Assembly (NCBI GenBank): GCA_015350385.1
Contig: WNKI01000002.1
Location: forward strand, 6,368,700-6,432,699
DNA length: 64,000 nt
DNA from: Aculops lycopersici
Taxonomy: Eukaryota > Arthropoda > Arachnida > Trombidiformes > Eriophyidae
Direction: 5' to 3'
The notes under the pieces are model-generated. The model saw only the letters and a program-made list of their open reading frames with translations, was not told where the DNA came from and searched no databases. Numbering within the stretch: position 1 is the first letter of the stretch; the number at the start of each line of letters is the position of its first letter. Shown piece after piece: positions 1-9,720 of this stretch. A program made the translations under genes and the position numbers.

Positions 1-151
1 AATCCAATCAACTCAACTCTATCCGTCTCTCCAACACTATAAACTCAACTCTATAAAGGGGATATAACGAGTAATGTGGTGGACCAACATGTAGATTTGG
101 ATTGAATGTGTTGCTCACTGAGCGTGGACTGAATGGTAAATGAGAGAGAGT

Positions 152-184
152 TGTGTGTGTGTGTGTGTGTGCGTGTGTGTGTGT
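152..184. repeat. (TG)n microsatellite
   Basis: Nearly pure TG dinucleotide tract with one TGCG interruption. It produces the spurious Cys/Val-rich frames on the + strand. Confidence 0.9.
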
Positions 185-723
185 CATGTTGTGTGGTGCC
201 TGCCTGCCTAGCTGGCTGCCCGTGTTGTGGTGCCGCCTGGCCGGTCGCTCGGTTGGTCCGTTCGTCCAACTGGACAGGACTGCAAACTCTCTGTGTTGTT
301 TGCATGTTGTGCGCCGCGACCGCGAGTCTGACTGCCTGCTCGCTCTAGCGTCGTCCATAGCAGCGGCAGCAACGACAGCTACAACATTAGCCGGCGCATT
401 GGCTATCGTAAGCAACAGCAGCGCCAGCAGCAGGGGACCCAAAATAGCGTGCGTGTGTCCGGTTGCTGCGGCAATGGCGACGACCACGACTACGACGGAG
501 GCAACCGCGACAGCGGTCCCCAAATTCTGTGCGAGAGGATTACTTTTGTGCCTGCGCATGCCGATTGAGCCGACGGGTTTTGTAGCCTTGGGCCAGCCAA
601 CACCAGTTGCAGCTTGAGCCGCATAGATGCGCAAAGTGCTAGGCGCCGCTGGGCCTGTGCGATCAACGGCGAGCGAACAAACGAGTAAAATAGACGAAAG
701 TCGAGAGATCAACGAAAGCGATG

Positions 724-762
<39 letters not shown>
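724..762. repeat. (CAA)n trinucleotide repeat
   Basis: About thirteen perfect CAA/AAC units in a row. No credible coding frame surrounds it. Confidence 0.9.
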
Positions 763-766
<4 letters not shown>

Positions 767-1138
767 GAGGTCAGTGATAATTTAAGCTAGCCAGTCAGCT
801 AAATATCCAACAGTCCAACTATCCGGCAAACAGTAACCATCCAAGCAAGCAGACAACTAACTGAGCTCGACTAGCCGCATCAATCAGTCCTGTGACTTTT
901 TTGTGAAGGCCAATTGGGGAAAGAGAAAGAGAGTAAACATTGGCCTTGGTGGGCATGATGATGCTAGCAACAAGCGATGGCACTGGCAATGGCTATGACC
1001 ATGAGATGATGCCAGCAACAAGTGGCGCCATGTGATGCCAACAACGACAACAAGTGGCGGCGCTTGTTGTCGACTGTTGTGGTCTCGTCACAAAAAGGAA
1101 AACGAGAGCAAACTTTCGATGAAAGCTTTCGACTAGAA

Positions 1139-1206
1139 TTGAGTTGAGTTGAGTTGAGTTGAGTTGAGTTGAGTTGAGTTGAGTTGAGTTGAGTTGAGTT
1201 GAGTTG
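1139..1206. repeat. (TTGAG)n pentanucleotide tandem repeat
   Basis: Thirteen or so tandem TTGAG units, followed by decaying AATTGAATTGAATT copies. The same unit, or its complement CTCAA, recurs in shorter runs at the window start (8-55), at 1853-1868 and at 4014-4040 (as TTGAG/TCGAG). Confidence 0.9.
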
Positions 1207-3503
1207 AATCAAATTGAATTGAATTGATGTGGTTGTTGTAGTGATATGGTCACAATGTGTGAATTGTTTCAACATGGCCAACGTGATGGAGTTTTGGACA
1301 GCGAGCGAGCGAGCAAGTGGTACGTTGAGTTCCGGAGGGAGCTCTTAAGCGTGGCGCAAATTAGTGGTGGAGTTGGAGTGTTGGTTTTTGCTTTTGGTGG
1401 AGTTGAGACAGAAAGTTCAACTCTTCGAGTAAAAATTGAGGCGCAAACGTTTCGCTTTTGCTTTTGCTTGTGGTTGCTGTAGTTTGGTTTTGCCTTTTTA
1501 CCAAGAGACCAAGCGACGCGGTCGTTTGGCGCCAGCGAGTTGAAGCGACATTCTCCATTTATCTGTCTCGCGCTTTCACTCACCACTTTTAACGGGACGA
1601 CCACCACATGTTCTACTGTCGCAAAATTTGCAAAGGGCGAGAGTGAGACTGAAAGGGACAAAAAGTGGAGGGCACCAGACGAGCGGCGCGCGCTCTGCGT
1701 TATCCGTTTGGCACAAAATCCGTTTGGTGCTCAACGGGAAAATGCCACGGAGACAGCCGGCGTCGGCGCTGCCTCTGCTCGGGGCGGCGCTCATTCTAGC
1801 GGCACCGTCGGAGTCTAATGGAAAATCCTGCGTGTTCAATCAATTCCATCCAACTCAACTCAACTCACTCCAACAAATCCTCGAATCAATCCAGCAGCCG
1901 GAGCGGAAATAGTGCAACACAGTGATAACAGTGCGCCGCTAGAACACCCCAAAAGTTTGGTGGAAAGTTTTAAAAAGGCATTCGAGTCATCAGCTGCCGC
2001 TGCTCAACTCTAGCCGCTCAATTTGGCTCGCAGTGGTAAGTGCGGCCGCTGCTGCTGTTGCTTAAAAAAGAGCGCCACTTTTCTGCCCATTGGTCGGTCC
2101 AGCTGTACAGTTATAAAGTAAAGTAGACTGTGTTTGTTGGAGAAAATTTTGCAAAAGAAAACTCTTTTCTAATTTTGTGTTCGAAGATCTGGTTTTGGAG
2201 TAGAAAACGCGGGGAGTCACTAAAAGTACAACAGCAACCACGACAGCACAAAAAAGAGCAGAAAGTTTGAGTTCGAGGGAAGGAGTTGGCCGTGCAAAAC
2301 TATAACGACCTTTCGACGTGCTTGTCTATCTCCCCACGATACACTGTACACTGTACAATATACACTCGCTTGGTTCTGATGTCGAACTCTGAATGCTGGA
2401 TGTCCACAAGTGGTGGCTCTTTTTTGCCGTTCCTCTCTCTCTCTCTCTTTGAGGTATGAGTTTGCTGAATCATAAGGTAGCGAGAGCAAAAGCCAGAGGT
2501 AAAGCAAAAAAGGGAGACAGAAAGAGTGTCCAGCGCTGGAGCCAGTGGTGGACGGTGGTGGTGGTCGTTTTTTATCTCGAATGGATCCAGCGAGAATTCG
2601 ACGGAGAATGCGGCGCCTGCTGTTGTTGTTGCCTCCCGCCAACGCGAACGCGAACTCGAAGCGCCGCCAACACTAACGCCAACGCCACCAACTCCACCAG
2701 CCTGTTGGAGTTGCCAACACTACATTGAACCCGACCCGACAGATCGACCAGAAAAAAGCCAACCCAATCGGCTGGCAGCTGACTATCGATCGGTTGGCTG
2801 GTGAGATAAAGTAGTGGAGGTGGTGGTGGTGGTGGTTGTGGTGACCAGTTGACTTGGCTTGACCAGTGGGGTTCTCACGGGCTCCGGTTTGCTTAGCGCC
2901 GGTTACTCGCTGTGTCTGCGTCTGCGTCTGACCCACACAAGCGAGCAATCGATTCAATTGAAGTTCGAATTCTTATATACTTTTAGTGAATGTGGATGTG
3001 GATTAGAACTAAGAATTCGAACTCAACTCGCCGACTGGTCAGTGGTTGCCTTTTTTCATCGCTCTTGCTTTTTCCCTCTCTCCTTTGGGGAAAATTCCAT
3101 GATTCTGCGATAAAGAAGGGCTCAAATCTATGGAGGAGAATTCTGTCTCAAGTCGAGGTGGCAAAACAGTGGAGTTGGCCGCGATTGGCGCCACTCCGCT
3201 CGCTCCGACTTCCGCTTCCGCTCCTGTTTAGGAGAAAGAGTGAGAGTTTATGCAATAGGCAGCGTGCGTTGAGCGCCGGAACAAGAAGTGGCCGCCGGAC
3301 TTTCGGGTTTTGCCGGTCGCCGGTTTTCTGCCAGTTGCTGTTGCGCCATCGCCTCTGCTAGACCCAAACTGGCCAACTGGTTTGCTGGTTGGTTAGTAAA
3401 AAAAGCTTTTCTCGTCGATGAAAAAAGGAGGGGTTCAGTGAAAGTGGGGTTGCGTCGCGCTCGCTTTGGCATTGGTGCCGGTGCTGGTCGCCAATGCGAC
3501 GGG

Positions 3504-3563
3504 TTTTCTGCGCCGAACTTCCGCTGCTATAACATCAGAAGCGGAAGTTCGGAGCGCAGAAAA
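3504..3563. repeat. Strong inverted repeat / hairpin
   Basis: Left arm 3504-3525 and right arm 3540-3563 are reverse complements over 22 bp, with a 2-nt bulge (TC) in the right arm and a 14-nt loop. The core is CGAACTTCCGCT. The size (about 60 nt) suits a small pre-miRNA-like hairpin or a remnant of a palindromic element. No function can be assigned from sequence alone. Confidence 0.75.
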
Positions 3564-5534
3564 CTCGCTCTTGAATCTTGCGGACAGAGGAGAGAGTCGC
3601 TTAGAGGCCAGCGGCGAGCAGTTTTTTCTTCTTCCTTCCTCTTTGGCCGTGGCAATGGAAGTTCGAATCGCGCTCGTGGACCTTTGAGTCGAACTGGAGG
3701 AAGAGTGTTGCAGCAGGCAGCGAGCGATGGTAGCATAAGCTTAAGCGTTAGAGTTAGCATCAGCAACAGAAGACGACCACGACCACGTAACTAGCAAATG
3801 TGTTGTTATGGGCGGCGTGTCGACTCAGTTGGCCGGGCCGAAAGTTGGCTACATTGTGCAATCGTGGTATTAGTGTTCTAGCTCACGCATAAAGTTTGCC
3901 ATCCCGCCTTTTGGCCACTGCGCCACCGTTGCGGCCAGTCCACAAAACCCACTTTCCCTCTCCCTCCGTCCCTCTTCCCGATGCACACGCTAGCTTTGGT
4001 CCGGCGGTCAATAAGTTGAGTTGAGTCGAGTCGAGTCGAGTTTAGCTGAGCTAATAAGCCAACCAAACTGGAGGGAAAGAGAGAGAGAGGAAGGCGACAT
4101 GGCGACGCGGCGAAAATTTCCATTATGCGAACGCTAGCCGGCCGGCGATCCGCAAAGTTACGCGCGGCATCCAGCGCGACAAGTGCACTCGGCTCGGCCC
4201 ATCGGCTGGCCATGTGTGCTAATATCCATCCTCAAGCACATTGGCTGTTGCTCTTTTATTTCACTGCCAGTGGGGCTAAAACTACAACTCTGGCAACACA
4301 AACTCACACTGACAAACACCAACACACAACATGGACATTGAATTGCGTTACTCGTCGCCCTATCTGCTGCTATATCTTTGTCTGATAAGCTAAGCCAAGC
4401 TAAGCGCGCGGCGCCGTCGGTTGCTCGCTCGCTCGCTTGGCCAACATGGCAAAGTTCGAACTTGAAATCAAGTTAGTTCTATTCGGTCTCGTTTGGAGGC
4501 AGGCGAGTTATATGGACGATCCTCACACACACACACACGCAGTCGCCACTCGGGAGTTTGCTGGTTCAGAATGCTAACGTTGAACGCTTAAATGGCGGAG
4601 CCGAGCGCCGACAACTAACTGGCCCACCGCCGAGAAGCGAGGGCTAAAAACTTTCGCTAAGCGAGCAGGCGAACGAGCGAAAGTTCGAATCTAAAGCCAC
4701 GAATTTCGGTTGGTTAAGTAGAACTAGTTAAAGTGAGCAGTCGGAGCGGGCGAGCGAGCGGCAAACTAACGCGCCGCTTGATCGCTGCGCGAAGCCGACC
4801 AACAAGCGACGCGGAAGCCAGCGACGCAACCGAAGCAAGTGAGCAGCGGCGCCGGCGATGGCCTCGGATAAACGCGCTCTTCGAATCGTGTGCTGGCGAG
4901 AGTTTGTGTGCTGTTGAGTCTATAGTATGCGCAACAGAATTTCCAGCGCCGGTAGAGGCCAAAAGCGAGTGATGTTATGTTGAGCTCGCGGCTTCAAGTT
5001 GGAGTTGGAGTTGGAGTTGAAGTTCGAAAAAAGGTTCCAGCGGAAACCTCGCAGCTATTAAGACCAACCAACTGACTCCAACCGAACCGAACCGAAGCGA
5101 TCCTGTCGAATCGGCGAGCCAGAGGAGCGAAGTGCGCTGCGCCGAGAAATACGACCGACCGACCGACAATCCGAGCGACGAGAATCCGCAAATTCTAGTT
5201 TGCAATTCGAATTCAAGTTCAAGTTCAGGGCAGAGGAAAAGGAAAAGGAATAGGCGAGGTCGTCGAACTTTGTGGCGATGTTGGCCAGTTGGTGGTGGTG
5301 GTGGTGGCTGCAAAAAAGAGGCGCACCAGCAAGCAACTTAACGGATCCACTGGTTGTGCACCGCGTTTCAGATTTGGCTTCAACTCTGAGTTGCTGCTGC
5401 TGCTGCTGTTTAGTTGGTGGCATGGTAACAGCAGTTGCTGCTATCTCCGCAAACCAGTGAGTGGGGGGAACTTGAAACTCTCTCTCTCTCTCTCTCTATC
5501 TCGTTGGCTTCGAACTTGGGAACTTTGGACAAAC

Positions 5535-5606
5535 CTGAAAGTAGCGGGAATGTTTTAGCGGCGGAGGGACTTTTTTGCGCCGCATCGCATATTAGGCCAT
5601 CAACAG
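5535..5606. repeat. Direct repeat copy 1
   Basis: Shares blocks with 5768-5850 in the same order: CTGAAAGTAGCGGGAATGTT, then CTTTTTTGCGCCGCATCG, then AGGCCATCAACA. The copies have diverged by small indels, so this is a local segmental duplication about 230 bp apart. Confidence 0.8.
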
Positions 5607-5767
5607 AGAGGGAGAGCAACAGTTGCCATCGCCGCTGTAGTTGGTCGCTCGCATTGGAAGAAGCGGCAACAGGCAACTGCAACATCAATTCTGCAATCCC
5701 ACTGACCATCCAGCAGCAAAGTGAGCAAGCGAGTTGGTGAGTGAGTAAGCGAGTGGGGGGAATTGAG

Positions 5768-5850
5768 CTGAAAGTAGCGGGAATGTTTTTCATGGGCCGA
5801 CCAGCGAAGCGGGCAACTTTTTTGCGCCGCATCGTTTGAGGCCATCAACA
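5768..5850. repeat. Direct repeat copy 2
   Basis: Second copy of the 5535-5606 segment. It has about 15 extra bases between the first and second conserved blocks. Both copies are followed by AGGCCATCAAC and then diverge. Confidence 0.8.
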
Positions 5851-5870
5851 TCAACTACAGCTTCGGCATC

Positions 5871-5875
5871 AGCAT

Positions 5876-5909
<34 letters not shown>

Positions 5910-5910
5910 C
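5871..5910. repeat. (CAACAG)n repeat
   Basis: Tandem CAGCAA/CAACAG hexamers followed by TTG-rich sequence, making a loose purine/pyrimidine mirror. No coding context. Confidence 0.8.
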
Positions 5911-6362
5911 GCGCTGTTGTTGTTGTTGTTGATGTTGATGTTGCTGTTGCTGGTCATCTCCTCTTCCCGTCTGCACACGCTCACAAAAAACCCGCTGCGT
6001 TTCGCCGGCTTCCCTCGAAAATGCCGCCCGCTTTGTGTCTGGTTGTCTAGGTTCGTCGACCCCAACCAGGCAACCAGAGCCGCGGGACCAACGGGACCGA
6101 CAACAGCAACACCAGTCGCATCAACATTGTACATTGCAGCCACGAAGCGAACAGAACCAGGCCGGACCAAAGTTGAGCACAATAACCAGCAACTGTAACA
6201 ACCATGCCAGCTACTTTAAACTCTAGAGCTCGAACTGGAAACAGGAGGAGAAAAAACTCTTCTGGACGCCGCCGGCCAAGCGAGATGTAAAGAGGCCAAT
6301 GAAGTAAAGAATAAAGAATAGGAAAACTCTCAAATGGTGATGCTGCTGCTGTTATAGTTTAA

Positions 6363-6381
6363 TGCGCCACGGAATGGCGCA
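6363..6381 (-). terminator. 3' UTR stem-loop of KLHL10
   Basis: TGCGCCA and TGGCGCA form a perfect 7-bp stem around a 5-nt loop, starting 6 bp past the KLHL10 stop codon on the minus strand. It could be a 3' UTR regulatory or end-forming structure. No AATAAA is seen immediately downstream, which makes the position notable. Confidence 0.4.
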
Positions 6382-6387
6382 AAATAA

Positions 6388-8547
6388 TTACAGGTGAATC
6401 GGCGCCACCTGCTGGCCGCTCGTGAGCTGCCCCCGAGCAGAGCCCATAAAGGTGTACTCGTTGGCGTTCGGCAAATCGCTTACGGCCACAACCCGGAGGC
6501 CCGACCTATCGGCGCGCATTCTCTGCACCACAACCCATTGCTGTGACCTCGCGTCGAACATTTCCACCTGACTGAAGGGCTGGTGGCCATTGTAGCCGCC
6601 GACAACCATTAGCTTGTCCTCCTCTATAAGAGCCGCGCTGAAGGTCGAGCGCTGGTGGTGCATTCGGCTGTGCGCCGACCAGCTTTGTGTCCGAAAGTCA
6701 AATTGCTCCACACTAGACAGCCGCTCGCTTCCGTTATTTCCTCCAATGGCTAAAAGTTTAACTCCCAATGGTAGCAAGGTGAAACTGGTGCGCGGAGTTT
6801 GCATTGATTGAATAAAGGTCCACGAGTTGTCCAGTGGATTGTAAAACTCAACACTAGATTCGATTGATTGATCATTCAAACCGCCGGCAATAAAAATCTT
6901 TGAATCATAAACGCAAGCCGAGGCGTCCGATCTTGCAACGTTCATGTCTTGAGCATGGCTCCAAATTTCATTCGTCAAATGGAACCTCTCGACGCTTCTC
7001 ATTCGTTGCGATCCATTGTGGCCGCCCATTGCGTACAGGTAGTCGCCCAGGTGGGCAGTGGACACGTAACAACGCGACTCGCGCATCGAAGCCCGCGGCC
7101 TACAACTACCGTTAACCGGATCAAAGGTAAACAGTTCATTCAAAATTTCACTTCCGTCTGTGCCACCACAAATATATAAGAGGTTGTTGATAAACTCAAT
7201 CCCATGATAGGCAAGGGGCATGGAGATTGCCTTCTCTGTTTGCTGGAACCACATGTTGCAATTTAAATCGTACGATTCAATCATTCTCGTGGGCGATCCC
7301 GAGTGCCAGCCGCCGATGGCCAACAACACGGAGTGCGGCACTCGGGGCCGCAATTGGCGAGGCTGAGCCGAACACGGCAAGCCAAAACCGTCCCGGTACG
7401 AGGGCAAAGCGTAACTATTTAGATAATCCCGATGGTTTCTGTCTAAAACGGCAAGCTCGTGCTGCGCCTCCTGACTATTGGTTATCAGCGGATCACGCCA
7501 AATAAACTGGGCGGAAAAATCAGTTCCCCTCCGAAATCGCGGAAATCTCATGCAACCTAGAAGCTTGCCAACCAAATGACCTCGTTCCGTTAGATTATAA
7601 TTACACCACAACTTAATCGCATACCATAGGCACTCCTCGTTGTCAATGTTCAGCTTGTCATGAGAGAGTAAAGTTTTAAAGTGATCAAAGGAAATTGTGG
7701 CCAAATTATTACGCTTAATTTCAATCTCTTCAAGGTCTTGGTTACTATTTTGACTGTTAGACACAAGCAATTGCAACGATGAACCCGACGACTCTCGCTC
7801 TATCGCTGTCCTCTGTGTAATAATCTCGTTACTTCGGTGGTTTGGACTCAGTGCAACAAGCGAGACTCTTGTACTGGTTTGTTTCATTGCACTTGGTTGC
7901 TCTTGAATCACCTGTTGCCGATTTCGATTGGCCAACGGAGTTGCCACCTGTGTAGACTCTTGGTTTTGCTGATTTTGCAACAGGATATATTTGAAGTTGG
8001 CACGGATTTTGTGCCAAGCGCACCGTTGCAGTACATGACGATATTTGACTCCAATGTGATAATAATGTACGCAGTTAAATCTATTTAAATTCTTCGACAA
8101 AAACGTGCAACAAGCCTTCACCACTTCGGCCATCTGATAGTAATCTGCAACCTCAAGCACCTGCCATATTCCACCTGACGGCAGATCAGTTCGGATGTAG
8201 CCAGTGTATGCACATTCCACTAGTACATTCAAGGTGTATTTATTAACCTTGGGCAATCGAACCACATTGACCTTTGGCGGCCACTTACAGGTGCGCCAAT
8301 AGAAACTAGAGGCTCGTGGTCCATGTTGCTTGTAGGCCTCTATCAACTGGCCATTTTGTTTCACATAATCCGTTAGCCGCTCGCCAAAGGCAGAAATAAC
8401 CTGACTATGCACCACCTCAAAGGCTGATCCATCCTCTGTTTCTAGCACAGTATCAACAAGTATGTAATTCTTTCTCAAATGCTGTAAGGCCACCTTGCGA
8501 TTCTTGTATACATCCCAATCAAATGCGCTCTTTCCCTCTTGGCCCAT
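6388..8547 (-). CDS. KLHL10: Kelch-like protein 10 (BTB-BACK-Kelch E3 adaptor)
   Basis: This is a 719-residue single-exon frame opening with ATG. Residues about 28-140 form a diverged BTB domain, which in this family binds Cullin-3. A BACK region follows, interrupted by a polar Gln/Asn/Ser-rich insertion at about 190-279. Six kelch repeats fill about 405-690, each with a double-glycine strand (AIGGW, ICGGT, AMGGH, IAGGL, AIGGN, VVGGY). The repeat details (AIGGWHSGSPT in repeat 1, RCYVS before AMGG, RSDASA before the fourth repeat) match my memory of KLHL10 more closely than other KLHL proteins. In Drosophila, KLHL10 is a male-germline substrate adaptor of a Cullin-3 ligase needed for caspase activation in sperm individualisation; that role here is inferred. 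The large BACK insertion is unusual. Confidence 0.88.
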   Translation of the reverse strand: MGQEGKSAFDWDVYKNRKVALQHLRKNYILVDTVLETEDGSAFEVVHSQVISAFGERLTDYVKQNGQLIEAYKQHGPRASSFYWRTCKWPPKVNVVRLPKVNKYTLNVLVECAYTGYIRTDLPSGGIWQVLEVADYYQMAEVVKACCTFLSKNLNRFNCVHYYHIGVKYRHVLQRCAWHKIRANFKYILLQNQQNQESTQVATPLANRNRQQVIQEQPSAMKQTSTRVSLVALSPNHRSNEIITQRTAIERESSGSSLQLLVSNSQNSNQDLEEIEIKRNNLATISFDHFKTLLSHDKLNIDNEECLWYAIKLWCNYNLTERGHLVGKLLGCMRFPRFRRGTDFSAQFIWRDPLITNSQEAQHELAVLDRNHRDYLNSYALPSYRDGFGLPCSAQPRQLRPRVPHSVLLAIGGWHSGSPTRMIESYDLNCNMWFQQTEKAISMPLAYHGIEFINNLLYICGGTDGSEILNELFTFDPVNGSCRPRASMRESRCYVSTAHLGDYLYAMGGHNGSQRMRSVERFHLTNEIWSHAQDMNVARSDASACVYDSKIFIAGGLNDQSIESSVEFYNPLDNSWTFIQSMQTPRTSFTLLPLGVKLLAIGGNNGSERLSSVEQFDFRTQSWSAHSRMHHQRSTFSAALIEEDKLMVVGGYNGHQPFSQVEMFDARSQQWVVVQRMRADRSGLRVVAVSDLPNANEYTFMGSARGQLTSGQQVAPIHL

Positions 8548-9066
8548 TCCAATATTTAATCCCTAATTGATTGATTGATCGATATATATATATATATCTC
8601 TATAAATGATTAGATAATACTTAATGCACGGAGCATTATTCTTGGATGCCTTGAATTGATAGCTACTGATCGGAGCTAAGCAATTGGAGGCTCACCACGA
8701 CGACGACGACGTCGAGGGTATGACAAGATAATAATAATAAGACAAATAATTTAAAGCGACCCGATGGAGCCAAGTGGTGAAAAACATCATGTGTGCAACA
8801 CCTTTGTGCACAAAACCTGTGCCTCCGGAAAAACGCACGTCGAAAACCAGGAGAAAAGGGCCCAAATTCTTGGGTTGTTGTTATTCTGACGTCGTTACGT
8901 CTGTTGGTCACCTTGATTTTAGAAAAAAATACACGATTTCGGGATGATTTTGCGACCATCCCCTCGGTTACATACTGATATGAAAGCCCAATGGAGCTTC
9001 TCTAGATGTCAAATAAATCATGTTACCTAGACACTAGATGAGTACAGAGGCTGGAGTTCAAATGCA
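8548..9066. other. Divergent intergenic spacer
   Basis: About 520 bp between the divergent KLHL10 and the small membrane-protein gene, so it should hold both promoters. A (TA)n stretch lies near 8582-8597 and a (ACG)n run near 8697-8712. No further gene is visible. Confidence 0.5.
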
Positions 9067-9591
9067 ATGGCTTACTCTTCCCCATCAACTTCTTGCACAA
9101 ATAAAGAATCAGCATATCTGGCTATCGCTATAGCAATTTTACCTCTATGGATTCTATTGGTAACTCTAATTATATTCCTGATACTAGCATTCCGCAAGAT
9201 ATTCCAAAAACCAGCGCCATCATCACAAATTGCATCTGGTCAGCCTACAATTATAAACCCAATGACCCAAATCCCCATAGGTTCACACCGGTCTCCTACA
9301 CCGAGTGTGCCATCGCAGCAGCTACCTACACCCCAAAACAATCCTTACACTAGCTCGCCACCTACACTAAACTACGGATTTCCCAATATGACGGCCAAAA
9401 GCAACCAACGACCTGTGGATTCTCGCAATAGCCCGTCGCCGATTCAAACTCAGAAAGGCAAAAAGATAGGTTCAAATGAGTCGACTGGCTCTTCGTATTA
9501 TCAGCAATTGATGAAGAACAAGGGAGGGGTAAAGTCTATTTCACAGTACGGCGAGTTGTTGCGCCAGAAGAAAGCCAATGTCAAGAAGTGA
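9067..9591 (+). CDS. Small single-pass membrane protein with Pro/Ser-rich tail
   Basis: A 174-residue single-exon ORF begins at ATG 9067. A second ATG at 9062 is in another frame. Residues about 19-45 are a strong hydrophobic segment (ILPLWILLVTLIIFLILAF) followed by RK, typical of a type III or signal-anchor protein with a cytosolic C-terminus. The rest is low-complexity Pro/Ser/Thr/Gln, ending in a basic region with a GSSYYQQLMK motif and a lysine-rich tail. I do not recognise the family. A polyadenylation hexamer 21 bp past the stop supports a real transcript. Neighbours are KLHL10 (divergent) and the phosphatase (convergent, 129 bp between stops). Confidence 0.7.
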   Translation: MAYSSPSTSCTNKESAYLAIAIAILPLWILLVTLIIFLILAFRKIFQKPAPSSQIASGQPTIINPMTQIPIGSHRSPTPSVPSQQLPTPQNNPYTSSPPTLNYGFPNMTAKSNQRPVDSRNSPSPIQTQKGKKIGSNESTGSSYYQQLMKNKGGVKSISQYGELLRQKKANVKK

Positions 9592-9611
9592 TTCAGAATG
9601 ATTAGAAGATT

Positions 9612-9617
9612 AATAAA
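9612..9617 (+). terminator. Polyadenylation signal AATAAA
   Basis: Canonical hexamer 21 bp after the stop of the small membrane protein. It lies upstream of the opposing signal at 9634, so the convergent mRNAs should overlap by a few tens of bases. Confidence 0.75.
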
Positions 9618-9633
9618 TATACAAAAAGTTTTG

Positions 9634-9639
9634 TTTATT
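9634..9639 (-). terminator. Polyadenylation signal AATAAA (minus strand)
   Basis: TTTATT on the + strand, which is AATAAA for the phosphatase mRNA, 82 bp past its stop codon. Confidence 0.7.
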
Positions 9640-9720
9640 CATCTAGATTTTTTTGTTACATACTTCCTAAAGATAACTCAGCAGGTTATCTGAAGAAAAG
9701 TTTGACCCTTTGTGTTACAA

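Larger units (their letters stand above)
1..6387. other. Gene-free, microsatellite-rich intergenic region
   Basis: No convincing gene is visible. Open frames here are short, overlap on both strands and read as low-complexity Cys/Val, Gln, Ser or Ala runs from simple repeats. The stretch holds dinucleotide and trinucleotide microsatellites, a TTGAG pentamer tract, many TTCGAA palindromes between 2.9 and 5.3 kb, one 22-bp inverted repeat (3504-3563) and a diverged direct repeat (5535/5768). A donor-like CAGTG|GTAAGT near 2036 on the + strand could end a non-coding exon, but no partner was found. It lies 3' of KLHL10; whatever it controls would be to the left or a distant gene. Confidence 0.6.

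Noticed and set aside
8..712. Long minus-strand frame and overlapping + strand frame at 153-617
   Set aside because: The products are Ala/Val/Thr and Cys/Val runs from GCA, GAC and TG repeats; no conserved domain or splice logic.
1742..1912. Signal-peptide-like small ORF (MPRRQPASALPLLGAALILA)
   Set aside because: It ends 18 bp before a non-coding-looking stretch and lacks a usable donor before the stop. The hydrophobic part arises from CTG/GCG-rich sequence. A short secreted peptide cannot be excluded but is unsupported.
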